A DNA stretch of 64,000 nucleotides, taken from positions 372,001 through 436,000 of the forward strand of contig NZ_FNGV01000003.1 in the NCBI RefSeq assembly GCF_900103215.1, written 5' to 3'. Position 1 is the stretch's first letter; each line of letters opens with the position of its first letter. Source of the stretch: Kriegella aquimaris. Its GTDB lineage: Bacteria; Bacteroidota; Bacteroidia; Flavobacteriales; Flavobacteriaceae. The notes under the pieces were generated by a model, which made no database searches, had not been told where the DNA came from, and saw nothing but the letters and a program-made list of their open reading frames with translations. The position numbers were made by a program, and so were the translations under genes. Shown here piece by piece: positions 9,262-18,271 of the stretch.

Positions 9262-11196
9262 CTATTCATGATAACAGCGTACTTCAAAAACTTTGGCCAA
9301 AGGATCTCCATGCGTTTTTTGAATATTTAATCTAAGGGCACTTACTTCCAAGGTATCAAACCGATGTTCGACCCTCCTTAAAAAATTAAATTCGTTTTCA
9401 GCCACTATTTTTTGACCACCTGACCCTATTGCTTCAATGGTATAGTCTGAAACGGTTTCGGGTTGCGGTCCCCTAACCTGTTGGTCATTTACCCAATCTT
9501 GCCCAGAAAGTCGCAAAAATCGCTCTAGCCCCGTATCGAAAGTCAACTCTATGGTGTTAATTTTAACTGGTTTTTCCCACCTTAATTCAACCCATTGTTC
9601 CCCATTATTCATATCACCACACCATTTATGAGTCTTCCCGTCGTTAATCTCCCGATTGATGCCGTCAATAACATTAGCGGCCTTGCCGTCTTCAATTTCC
9701 GAGGAAGCCTTTACGTTCGCTGATTTTGCCAAATCTTTTTCGTCATTGTTAGTCACGCCTAAAATAGCTTGATCTTGTCTCAGCAATAGTTGTTGTAGAT
9801 TTTCCATGTGGGTCTTATCATTACCAACTTGTGAGGGAAGCAGATTCTTTTGCTTGCAATAGAACATGGCCGTACCTATTGCCTGACCCAATGTAGCACA
9901 GGTCGCCATTACCCGAGTCGAAGACAACGCCACATGTGATACACTAATATTGCGACCAGCCATCAATAGATTACTGATATTCTTACTGTACAAAGATTTA
10001 AAGGGTATCGAATAAGGCCCTTTTAAAGGAATCGAAACATATGGCACCTCTCCAGTGGTATCCATGCCCCCAGGTGGGTGATCATCTAATGGCCATCCGC
10101 CATAGGCGACACGATCTTCAAAGAGTGTGGCACCCTGTATATCTTCTTGCTTCATAATATAGTCTCCTACAACCCGACGACTCTCGCGCTTACCGGGAAT
10201 CATACCTACCCATGATAATGCCCAATTTTCTGAATCAGGATGGTTACCCGAGTTTTTGATATAATCCCACACTCCAAACAGCACACTCATTAAATCATGC
10301 CTATTTTGTTGACCGTCACGAACAATATCAATTTCACCCCCTAATTCAAGCCACCAATACCCATATTCATAGGTTTGAATATTTCTATGGATAAAATCTT
10401 TGGTTGTATATTTTCTCGCCCATTTAGGGGGGCTAAACGGCATTTTTTTATCATATTTTTTGGACATGAAGAGCAAACTGTTGCCCATGGTTTTTTGGTC
10501 GGCAACATCTACTGCAAGTGATTCTCCCCACTGCGATTTTGCCTCTCTACCTCTCATATATTCGGCACCGGCCTTGGCCGCCAAGGTGGCATCACCCGTA
10601 CAATCGGCAAAAAAATCAGCCGTGATAATCGAAATTTCTTCGGTCGGGGAACAAAGTCCCCACACTTTTGTGATACGACCGTCAACAACTTCGGCATCGT
10701 AAAGTGTAGTATCAAGTAGTAAGGTTATATTTTCTTCGGACACTAATTTGTCGTACAGCACATAATCCCACATTTCATAGGAACGTTGAGGATTCGTTAC
10801 GGCCTCCGTCAACACCAATTCTTCCAATATTCCGGTTTCACGCCATACTTGTTTTAATTGGCTAGCCCCTGAAATATGCATTCGTATTTCACAACTTGCG
10901 TTCCCCCCCAATCTGGAACGGTCTTGTATCAAGATGACCTTGCTTCCGTTTCTTGCGGCCGCAAGAGCTGCACAAATACCAGCCATTCCTCCACCAGCTA
11001 TTAGAATATCGGCTTCATATTCTTTTTTGTGATATACATTGGTATCAATAGAAAAATCTTGTAGCCCCTTAGTTTTGTCGGTGATTAATTTTTCAATTTC
11101 TTCTCCCGTGCCATTCCCAAAAAGGGTAATTGGACTCATTAGAAATGTACCGGAGCCAAGCCCTAAGGCCTTCATAAATTCTCTTCTCTTTGCCAT
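9262..11196 (-). CDS. Exported FAD-dependent oxidoreductase with C-terminal discoidin-like domain
   Basis: 644 residues. The N-terminus carries a twin-arginine-type signal (KRREFMKALG followed by a hydrophobic stretch), so export as a folded flavoprotein is likely. A Rossmann dinucleotide motif ILIAGGGMAGICAALAAARN sits at about residues 65-84, followed by GGNASCEIRMHISGA, typical of the FAD_oxidored family found in glycan-utilisation loci. From about residue 485 there is an F5/8 type C (discoidin)-like beta domain with W-CGDMNNGEQWVELRWEKP and a C-terminal LRLNIQKTHGD segment. It starts 8 bases after the stop of the flavinylation-motif lipoprotein gene, so the two probably act together. The substrate is unknown. 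Confidence 0.88.
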   Translation of the reverse strand: MAKRREFMKALGLGSGTFLMSPITLFGNGTGEEIEKLITDKTKGLQDFSIDTNVYHKKEYEADILIAGGGMAGICAALAAARNGSKVILIQDRSRLGGNASCEIRMHISGASQLKQVWRETGILEELVLTEAVTNPQRSYEMWDYVLYDKLVSEENITLLLDTTLYDAEVVDGRITKVWGLCSPTEEISIITADFFADCTGDATLAAKAGAEYMRGREAKSQWGESLAVDVADQKTMGNSLLFMSKKYDKKMPFSPPKWARKYTTKDFIHRNIQTYEYGYWWLELGGEIDIVRDGQQNRHDLMSVLFGVWDYIKNSGNHPDSENWALSWVGMIPGKRESRRVVGDYIMKQEDIQGATLFEDRVAYGGWPLDDHPPGGMDTTGEVPYVSIPLKGPYSIPFKSLYSKNISNLLMAGRNISVSHVALSSTRVMATCATLGQAIGTAMFYCKQKNLLPSQVGNDKTHMENLQQLLLRQDQAILGVTNNDEKDLAKSANVKASSEIEDGKAANVIDGINREINDGKTHKWCGDMNNGEQWVELRWEKPVKINTIELTFDTGLERFLRLSGQDWVNDQQVRGPQPETVSDYTIEAIGSGGQKIVAENEFNFLRRVEHRFDTLEVSALRLNIQKTHGDPLAKVFEVRCYHE

Positions 11197-11204
11197 CGTA
11201 GTTA

Positions 11205-12317
11205 TTATTTTATTTGTTCTTCGTAGTTTCTGAGTTTTTTATTTACCTTTTTATTTTCCAGTTTCATCTCGGACAAGAACCGATAAGCATTTTTCGATAA
11301 TGTCCCACTTTTTGAATTCATCATATTGGCCAACTTGCCCAATTCCTTATTTTCGAGGTTCTCGCGGTTATCACCAAGAATAGTAAAGACCTTTTCAATT
11401 TGATTTTCCTGCAACCCTTCCAAATTATCCACCAAGGAACTCAATGCCCCTCTACTTAAAGCCTCACCCTTTAATTTATTGAGTATTTCGTTTTGCATTT
11501 TAAATTCTAGCCGAGGCAGAAGCTCCGCAGAACGTTCTTGATATTCATCGATTGCCCAAACACTTTTCGGTAACTTATCAATGGCAAAAAACGGCACATA
11601 CGATTCCCCTTCGGTGAGCAAATCAAAAAGGTAAGGTTCAAATTTATTTTTCTCCAAATTGACCTTGTTCAGCGCATAAAACTGTTGATTATAGTTGCTC
11701 GATTGTAACATTTGAATTAATAGGTCATCATTCAAGAATGTCTCGGTATATTTGACAATTTTATCGGCAATGACACCATTTACAATATGCCATAGGGTGT
11801 GAGAACTATAAACAGCACCTTTTACTACCGCCCCACTAAGTGATTTGTAGGTTGCACCGGTTACACCGTCAATAACATCTGATTTGATTACAACTCTAGG
11901 ATCAACAAGGTCTTTAGCTTCATAATTAGCCAATAGCGACGTTTTATCAGCTAAAATTTCTTTCATTTTTTGATGATCGGAGGCGGTAAATCGGATATGG
12001 TCAAACTTGGTAAACGGGTCCTTTTTCGATTCTTGATAGGCCAAAAAATTACCTAATAAATCCCAGTATATATCAACAATTAGTTCATAACAAATACCCT
12101 TTTCGCAAACTGGTGTCACAACATGGCTCGAATAATAATCGGGTCGATTTTTTCGATTGTAGACCAAGTCGACCTCAACTTGAACCGAATCTTTTATATA
12201 TGCGGTAAAAGCTTTCTTTTTTCTTTTTTTTGGTTTCTCATCTATCACAAATGACATACAGCCCCACAAAATGGTCAGTATTACTACTATTTTGACAAGT
12301 TGGTGAGAGTGGTTCAA
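11205..12317 (-). CDS. Lipoprotein with FMN-binding-like (ApbE flavinylation) motif and helical C-terminus
   Basis: The open frame extends to a TTG at 12389, but a TTG at 12317 gives a compact lipoprotein signal ending ILTILWGC (Cys20); the first in-frame ATG comes immediately after that Cys. With this start the protein has 370 residues. A CEKGIC pair precedes YWDLLGNFLAY and TKFDHIRFT. At about residues 150-156 lies DGVTGAT, which fits the Dxx[S/T]GA[S/T] motif whose final Thr receives FMN from ApbE, followed by GAVYSSHTLWHIVNG. The last 170 or so residues are predicted helical and HEAT-like. It is encoded between the sigma gene and the FAD oxidoreductase. Covalent FMN is inferred, and no apbE gene is in the window. 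Confidence 0.72.
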   Translation of the reverse strand: MNHSHQLVKIVVILTILWGCMSFVIDEKPKKRKKKAFTAYIKDSVQVEVDLVYNRKNRPDYYSSHVVTPVCEKGICYELIVDIYWDLLGNFLAYQESKKDPFTKFDHIRFTASDHQKMKEILADKTSLLANYEAKDLVDPRVVIKSDVIDGVTGATYKSLSGAVVKGAVYSSHTLWHIVNGVIADKIVKYTETFLNDDLLIQMLQSSNYNQQFYALNKVNLEKNKFEPYLFDLLTEGESYVPFFAIDKLPKSVWAIDEYQERSAELLPRLEFKMQNEILNKLKGEALSRGALSSLVDNLEGLQENQIEKVFTILGDNRENLENKELGKLANMMNSKSGTLSKNAYRFLSEMKLENKKVNKKLRNYEEQIK

Positions 12318-12424
12318 TGCGCTCGAAATTTTTGTGCTCCCGAAAATCGTTAGACAGTAATCGGGAAGCCTTTCTATTTCAATAAGCAATCAATTGGCTA
12401 TTTATAGACAAGAAAAACGACTTT

Positions 12425-13042
12425 TTATAGGGAAAAAAGAATACTGAATAAAAACAGTAGGGAGAGTGGATACTTTCTTAATGATTTGATAGCCCTATAT
12501 ATAATAGTTCTTGCCGTGGCAACGGAGACATTCATAATTTCGGCAATTTCTTCGTAGGGCCTATCTTGATTGAAACGCAGAAACAATCCTTTTTTTTGCT
12601 TTTTGCTAAGTGTACTTAAGGCATCAACCAATTTCTCACTTTTCTCATTGGCTCTTTCTGCATGAATAAGATCATCTTCATGTGAGGGGACAAAATTTCT
12701 ATGTTCCTCAACACCGTCTAAATATGCCTCCTCTTGAATGGGAATAATCTTCCTTTGGTATTTCTTATTAATTTTTCGTTTTAGTGACCTGAGCAAGTAA
12801 AATTTTACATTATCGGTCTGTGCAAGATTGTTCCGATACTTGTATAAATCGACGAAAAGATCATGAATACAATCCATAACATGATCCTTGTGATTCGATT
12901 GTTGCATTCCATAAGAAAAGAGCGTGTCCACAAATTGGTCGTACAATACGCCCAAGGCATCGGTATCGCCCTTTTTTACTTTTTTCCAGATTGCTGCCTC
13001 CGCCTTTTGGGAAAGTTCCGATCTAGAATCGCTCGTTTTCAT
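12425..13042 (-). CDS. ECF-type RNA polymerase sigma-70 factor with hydrophobic C-terminal tail
   Basis: 205 residues from the ATG at 13042; a longer frame reaches 13111 but would place the start next to the predicted promoter. Region 2 is visible as AIWKKVKKGDTDALGVLYDQ and MDCIHDLFVDLYKYR. Region 4 is visible as LSKKQKKGLFLRFNQDRPYE followed by EIAEIMNVSVATARTIIYRA (helix-turn-helix). The protein ends in SLLFLFSILFSL, a hydrophobic tail seen in a subset of Bacteroidota sigma factors that could tether it to the membrane. It is the first gene of the seven-gene operon and the probable partner of the FecR at 8003-9058. Confidence 0.92.
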   Translation of the reverse strand: MKTSDSRSELSQKAEAAIWKKVKKGDTDALGVLYDQFVDTLFSYGMQQSNHKDHVMDCIHDLFVDLYKYRNNLAQTDNVKFYLLRSLKRKINKKYQRKIIPIQEEAYLDGVEEHRNFVPSHEDDLIHAERANEKSEKLVDALSTLSKKQKKGLFLRFNQDRPYEEIAEIMNVSVATARTIIYRAIKSLRKYPLSLLFLFSILFSL

Positions 13043-13119
13043 TAATTCCTTAATATAAAATCTATTATTCTTTAAAATATAAGAAAGACTAAGCAGTGTT
13101 CTTTCTAACAATATTATGA

Positions 13120-13127
13120 CAAACGTA
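13120..13127 (-). promoter_or_regulatory. Candidate -7 box (TACGTTTG) for the sigma-SusCD operon
   Basis: On the minus strand TACGTTTG matches the Bacteroidota TAnnTTTG -7 element. Transcription would start near 13112, about 70 bases before the ATG at 13042. That argues against the longer sigma ORF starting at 13111. No good -33 TTTG is visible at the expected distance. Confidence 0.4.
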
Positions 13128-13245
13128 GCATTGTTAAACCTTGGTTACTTAAGAATTCGTTCTTTTTAGTATTCAATTCTTGCCAACATCGAGATAAATG
13201 TAATAAAATATTGTTTATTCCAAAAAATATGGAACATCTTCTATA

Positions 13246-13479
13246 ATGCACCTCAGAACTTTATGTTCACTAGTGCTTTTACTATTATATACCCTTTTCA
13301 AACTTTCAACTGGGCAAAATGCAACAAATAATCTAAAGAAGGTGTTTTTTACTTGCACCGTTATGACATCCCGTCAACCAAATTTGCAACTAAGGCTGTC
13401 CATCCTGTCTGATGCGAGGCCCCTACCCCTCGGCCATTGTCTCCATGGAAATATTCATAAAACAAGACCAGATCTTTAA
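13246..13479 (+). pseudogene. Orphan signal-peptide ORF, probable 5' remnant of a lost gene
   Basis: A 77-codon plus-strand frame begins MHLRTLCSLVLLLLYTLFKL and continues STGQ, a convincing Sec signal peptide with a cleavage site. Its remaining codons from 13361 on run antisense through the 3' end of the GH63 gene and look like noise. The simplest reading is that the 5' 100 bases or so of an exported-protein gene survive and the rest was deleted. A chance frame remains possible. The rest of the gap 13128-13360 holds nothing else I can support. Confidence 0.3.
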
Positions 13480-15994
13480 AATGAGCTTCACTATACTTCT
13501 TTTCGTGAAGACCATGAACGGGTCTATTTCCGGCGTCATCCTTTTTGAAAATCTGAACCAATCGCTTAGAAAGTTCATCACTTATCTCTTTTAGAGTCAA
13601 CATGTTTGAACTACCCGTCGGGTAGGCAAACTTCACTTTGTCCCCAAAATAATCATGGTACTCAACTATCGAATTGATGAAAAGGTAGTTCATGGGCATC
13701 CAAATCGGTCCGCGCCAATTCGAATTACCTCCAAAAATACCCGTATTCGATTCGGCAGGTTCGTAGTCTATGCAATAATCGACTCCTTCAATACCGATGG
13801 TGTATGATTTTTCATGAAGTTTTGACAGAGACCGTATGCCATAGTCCGATAAAAACTCTTGCTCGCTCAATACGCTGTTCATCATCACTTGCAATCGTTT
13901 TTTAGGCACCAAAGACAAAAGAACATCTTTATCTTCGGCATATTCTTCCATAACTTGATATTTCGTATTTTCAATACGGTGCTTTCTGAACCACTCCATA
14001 CTTCTTCTGAAACGCGGCAATTTATCCAACCAATCTTTTTTTATGTTCAAAACCGCGGTCATTGATAAAAGCCCAGAAATGGAACGGACTTTAATCGGAT
14101 GGGCTTCCCCATTTGGCAAAATGAGTCGATCATAGAAAAATCCATCTTTCTCGTCCCAAGAACCCTCATAATCTTGACCAATATTATTAAGTGCTTCCGC
14201 TATAAACACAAAGTGTCCCAAATATTTGAGCGCCATGTCTTCGAACGTTTCATCTTCCATAGCGATCAAGAGCGCCATTTCAAGCATATTTAAACAATAC
14301 AGCGCCATCCACGACGTTCCATCGACCTGTTCGAGAACGCCCCCACCGGGAATTCCTTTACTACGATCAAACACCCCAATATTGTCTAAACCCAGAAATC
14401 CGCCCTCAAAAACATTGTTGTTCGAACTATCCTCCCGATTGACCCACCATGTAAAGTTCAAGGCCAATTTGTTAAACATTCTTTTTAAAAAATTGATATC
14501 GCCCTTTCCGGTTCTCTTTTTCTCAGTTTCATAAACTTGAATAGAAGCCCAGGCTTGCACAGGTGGATTGACATCACTAAAATTCCATTCATAAGCAGGA
14601 ATCTGTCCGTTCGGTGCCATATACCATTCTTTGGTAAAAAGCAGCAATTGCTGTTTGGCGAAATTGGAATCGACCAAGGCTAAAGTAATGCAGTGGAAGG
14701 CCGTATCCCAAGCCGCAAACCACGGATATTCCCATTTATCGGGCATGGACAAAATATCGTGGTTACGCAAGGTTTTCCAGCTACTATTCCGTCCTTTTAG
14801 ACGCTCAACTGGCGGGGGTGATTCGTTCGAGTCTCCCTTCAACCATCGTTCAACCTCATAATTATAATATTGTTTGGACCACAAAATACCTGCTACCGCC
14901 TGCTTTTGTATTTCTTTGAGTTCTTCAGAATTTCCGTTGACATACGTCTTAAGAAAAGCTTCCGATTCATTCATCCTATCTGAGAATAAAGTATCAAACT
15001 CTTTGTCAAAAGGAGTAGTCAATGTATTGGCAGTTAATCGTAATTTCAATTCGCGAGTTTCCCCAGGCCCAATATTGAGTTCATATAAAGGTGCGAATTT
15101 TGTGCCCTGATCCTTACCTTCAGCTAACGTATAATCACTATTAATGACTGCATCATGAAAAAGATCCTTCTTAAAAGGGTGGTCATTGGCTTCGTTATAT
15201 ATCTTAGTTCTATTAGTCTCGTTCTCAGTAAAAAGTAAATGAGCGGGTTTTTCGAAATATAAGTTATAGTTGCCTACGTAGTTATGCGCAATGGATACAT
15301 AAGGATCTTGATTCGAGCCCTCTTTTTTTATCACTGGTTTTTCCGATACCTTGGCGAAGTCCCAAAAATTCCGAATCCAAAGTGTTGGTAGAACCTTGAG
15401 GGCAGCAGAATTAGCGCTTCGGTTACTTATTGAAATTTTTATAAGCAAATCTTCCCCGTCCGCCTTGGCATATTCGGTTAAGACATCGAAATAATCATTC
15501 GAATCAAAAATTCCTGTATCCAATAATTCAAACTCAAGTTGATTTTCATCACGCTTTTTATTCTCATCAACCAAACGGTCGTACGGAAATTCATTTTGAG
15601 GGTATTTGTACAAATGTTTCATGTACGAATGGGTCGGTGTATTCTCTAGGTAATAGTAAAGTTCTTTTACATCTTCCCCATGATTGCCCTCAGGACCCGT
15701 TAGCCCAAAAAGACGTTCTTTTATAATGGGATCTTTGCCATTCCATAGTCCAATGCCAAAACAAATATTGCAGTAACGATCCGAAATACCGGCGATACCG
15801 TCTTCTCCCCATCGATAGGTTCTACTTCGAGCATGATCATGCGGAAGATAGTTCCAGGCATCACCATTTGAACTATAATCTTCCCTGACCGTACCCCACT
15901 GACGTTCACTTAGATAAGGCCCCCATTTTAGCCAATCTTTTTCTTTGGAATAGTGTGCTTCAAGTCTCTTTTGTTCTTCCGTTAGTTCGCCCAT
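13361..15994 (-). CDS. GH63-like glucosidase (MGH1/mannosyl-oligosaccharide glucosidase type)
   Basis: 877 residues with no signal peptide, so probably cytoplasmic. The N-terminal part has the strongly conserved family segment LSERQWGTVREDYS, then NYLPHDHARSRTYRWGEDG and ICFGIGLWNGKDP. The C-terminal (alpha/alpha)6 barrel shows KWEYPWFAAWDTAFHCI, NGQIPAYEWNFSDVNPP, GGVLEQVDGTSWMALY and GGNSNWRGPIWMPMNYL, matching bacterial GH63-type glucosidases. An acidic residue in AAWDTAF and a Glu near the C-terminus (HGLHEKKY or FYEYFHGD) are the probable catalytic area, but I cannot assign the pair with certainty. Expected activity is hydrolysis of alpha-glucosides. It stands alone between the PUL and the VOC/GT2 pair. 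Confidence 0.88.
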   Translation of the reverse strand: MGELTEEQKRLEAHYSKEKDWLKWGPYLSERQWGTVREDYSSNGDAWNYLPHDHARSRTYRWGEDGIAGISDRYCNICFGIGLWNGKDPIIKERLFGLTGPEGNHGEDVKELYYYLENTPTHSYMKHLYKYPQNEFPYDRLVDENKKRDENQLEFELLDTGIFDSNDYFDVLTEYAKADGEDLLIKISISNRSANSAALKVLPTLWIRNFWDFAKVSEKPVIKKEGSNQDPYVSIAHNYVGNYNLYFEKPAHLLFTENETNRTKIYNEANDHPFKKDLFHDAVINSDYTLAEGKDQGTKFAPLYELNIGPGETRELKLRLTANTLTTPFDKEFDTLFSDRMNESEAFLKTYVNGNSEELKEIQKQAVAGILWSKQYYNYEVERWLKGDSNESPPPVERLKGRNSSWKTLRNHDILSMPDKWEYPWFAAWDTAFHCITLALVDSNFAKQQLLLFTKEWYMAPNGQIPAYEWNFSDVNPPVQAWASIQVYETEKKRTGKGDINFLKRMFNKLALNFTWWVNREDSSNNNVFEGGFLGLDNIGVFDRSKGIPGGGVLEQVDGTSWMALYCLNMLEMALLIAMEDETFEDMALKYLGHFVFIAEALNNIGQDYEGSWDEKDGFFYDRLILPNGEAHPIKVRSISGLLSMTAVLNIKKDWLDKLPRFRRSMEWFRKHRIENTKYQVMEEYAEDKDVLLSLVPKKRLQVMMNSVLSEQEFLSDYGIRSLSKLHEKSYTIGIEGVDYCIDYEPAESNTGIFGGNSNWRGPIWMPMNYLFINSIVEYHDYFGDKVKFAYPTGSSNMLTLKEISDELSKRLVQIFKKDDAGNRPVHGLHEKKYSEAHFKDLVLFYEYFHGDNGRGVGASHQTGWTALVANLVDGMS

Positions 15995-16261
15995 TCAAAG
16001 AGTTTTTACTTTTAGTTGTTCAACCGCTTTCGACAAAAATGTAGTCTACCTTAGCTTACTTAAAGCTATGAAAAAGCTTCCGATAAAACCTTTCATAGTC
16101 ATCGTCTTACCCGAGATGTTTTCCTGCAAATTAAAGTATTTTCTTGTGCGAAATCAGGTCTCTATGCAAAAATTAGTAACCTAAATCGAAAGTAGAGATT
16201 GCAATAAAACCCGTTTCGCTAAATGTAGTGATTCTAGTCAATTTGAAAACGTAATTACAAT

Positions 16262-17326
16262 TTATCGATCACTTCTCACCCGATGCAGTTGCATCGCCTT
16301 GACCAACCATTTTGAGAGGGGTTTTCGCGGATTTCGTTTCTTTAGATCGATATAAATTCCCAATTTCTTTAATACGGGAACTTTATGTGTTTCGACAAAC
16401 TCGATCAGCGTGCCATCAGGATCTTCGACGTAACTAAAATGTCCAGCTGCCGCACCCATATCGTAACTATCGGCACTATCAACCGTAAATGGGTAATTCA
16501 GTTTTTTCGCATGTTCTCGAAGCGCCTCCATACCATACACGTCGAAACATAAATGTATATAACCCAAATCACCCCAGAGTCGATCTTTGTATATTCTATC
16601 GGGTTTGCGACCTTCAATCTGAATGAGCTCAATTTCAGCAGGGCCGAAAAGTTCTCCAAATCCACCTACTGTTGTAACACTACGTTTTAGAAGTACTCTT
16701 CGAAAGGAAGCATTGCCGCCTGGCAGATTGGAAAAGTCTTGGAACACCGATTTTTCATCGTAAATAACATTGTCAAAACCCAATAGATTTTTATAAAAAT
16801 GGATAGCTGTTTCAATGTCAGAAACTCCAACAACCACTCCCAGAACACCCCCTGAAACCGATTTTGACGAACAATAACAGTAGTTATCGGCCACCATCTC
16901 CACTAAGTTGCCCCATGGATCCGCAAAAAAGAAATGAGGCCATCCGAGTTCGGTAGTATGGATTTCCGTAAGAAATGGTAATTGTAGTTCTTTTAATTCT
17001 TTATAGGTTTCATCAATCGCGTTTGACCGAAGTTTCATGATATTAATTCCCAAATCACCCAACAAAATAGGTTTTATTGGGGCTTCGGGAATTCTGTCCG
17101 TGAACTGCCAAATTTCTAATCCGCCGCCGCCAACCATGTTCAACGCCAACATAGCTAATCTTGAAAAGGCTTTATTGTCAGTGTATTTCGTCATCAAACC
17201 GGCAGTGGCCTCGTCTTGAAAGACCAAAATATCAAATCCCAGATATTTTCGATACCAATTAAAAACTTTTTTGGCATCGGCAACTCCTATACCAATTTGT
17301 TGAATTCCATTAATGATTTCTTTCAT
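16262..17326 (-). CDS. Two-domain VOC (glyoxalase/dioxygenase-fold) protein
   Basis: 354 residues with two vicinal-oxygen-chelate modules. Module 1 (about 8-160) begins IQQIGIGVADAKKVFNWYRK and ends with FFADPWGNLVEMV. Module 2 (about 170-320) has VGVSDIETAIHFYKNLLGFD, YIHLCFDV and SYVEDPDGTLIEFVE. His and Glu residues in module 2 (YIHLCF, LIEFVE) are at metal-ligand positions. Such fused VOC proteins include extradiol dioxygenases, but the substrate cannot be told from the sequence. The GT2 gene ends 7 bases upstream, so the two are co-transcribed. Confidence 0.85.
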   Translation of the reverse strand: MKEIINGIQQIGIGVADAKKVFNWYRKYLGFDILVFQDEATAGLMTKYTDNKAFSRLAMLALNMVGGGGLEIWQFTDRIPEAPIKPILLGDLGINIMKLRSNAIDETYKELKELQLPFLTEIHTTELGWPHFFFADPWGNLVEMVADNYCYCSSKSVSGGVLGVVVGVSDIETAIHFYKNLLGFDNVIYDEKSVFQDFSNLPGGNASFRRVLLKRSVTTVGGFGELFGPAEIELIQIEGRKPDRIYKDRLWGDLGYIHLCFDVYGMEALREHAKKLNYPFTVDSADSYDMGAAAGHFSYVEDPDGTLIEFVETHKVPVLKKLGIYIDLKKRNPRKPLSKWLVKAMQLHRVRSDR

Positions 17327-17333
17327 AAGCTAA

Positions 17334-18044
17334 TTAGGAACCTTTTTGATAGGGAGATCGAATCAAACGGTTGTGTAGGTTTTTCAATTTATTTGCAGGG
17401 TATCCAAGTTTAAACAAAATTACCAGAAGCAGATTGGAAAGGTTAACCCTCATATATGAGTTGTTTTGATATTTTCTGGCCGATACGACCAAATCGTTAT
17501 TTATAATTTTATAACGTACATCGCTCTTTTTCATTCGCTCGAAGAATTCAAAATCTTCCATAACCACCTGATGCCTATCAAAGCCCTGTAATGCCTCGAA
17601 AACGGTTTTTCTTATGAAAAGACACTGGTCCCCGCCTCCTGTAAATATACCATCCTTGGCTGTAAACATAGCATTAATCTTGAGAAATACATTTTCTTTA
17701 TCAAATCGATATGAAAAGAAACCCGCGTCATAGCCCGCTTGAATTGTATTTTCTATATCGTACAAAAACGATTTCGGTGGTCTGACATCCGCGTGTAAGA
17801 AAACAAGAACATCCCCCTTAGCCAATTTAGCCGCCTCATTCATCTGCGAGGCCCTACCCATACCATTGCAGCGCAAAAATTTAACATGTTCGGCTACATC
17901 GATACTTTCAGAATTATCGGTATTACAAGAAGATAAAGAAATAAAAACCTCCACTTCACTTATCGCAGTGGCCGATGACAAATCTACTAAAAGTGATTTT
18001 AAGTTGTCGTATTCATTGTGTGCCGGAATTATTAAACTGATCAT
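17334..18044 (-). CDS. Family 2 glycosyltransferase (TIGR04283-like)
   Basis: 236 residues, GT-A fold. The N-terminus MISLIIPAHNEYDNLKSLL is the nucleotide-sugar-binding strand. GRASQMNEAAKLAKGDVLVF and FLHADVRPP carry the acidic cluster, and GGGDQCLFIRK and MEDFEFFERMK the acceptor side. The order G-RA-QMN followed by FLHAD closely matches the TIGR04283 group, some members of which were named after arsenosugar synthesis; I do not claim that role here. A hydrophobic stretch near 195-210 may bind membrane. It is the first gene of a two-gene unit with the VOC protein. Confidence 0.88.
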   Translation of the reverse strand: MISLIIPAHNEYDNLKSLLVDLSSATAISEVEVFISLSSCNTDNSESIDVAEHVKFLRCNGMGRASQMNEAAKLAKGDVLVFLHADVRPPKSFLYDIENTIQAGYDAGFFSYRFDKENVFLKINAMFTAKDGIFTGGGDQCLFIRKTVFEALQGFDRHQVVMEDFEFFERMKKSDVRYKIINNDLVVSARKYQNNSYMRVNLSNLLLVILFKLGYPANKLKNLHNRLIRSPYQKGS

Positions 18045-18271
18045 AAACGAATACCTTTCATTGATTTTAAGGAGTCAAGCTTTTGGAATCAATTAGTCAC
18101 TCTTTCGTGAATTTCTTTACATATAATATTTTGCAGTAAAATAGGTGCAATAATTAGGAGTTATAAAATAATAACCCATCATCTGATAGTATTATTATTT
18201 TTTTCGACCAAACGCCAAACCTCAACATTTAAATTTTCGTAAGGGGTATTACATGGAAAAATGAAACAGCA

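Noticed and set aside
17334-18044. An arsenosugar-synthesis role for the GT2 protein
   Set aside because: Only the family resemblance to TIGR04283 supports it; no arsenic-methylation or radical-SAM neighbour is present.
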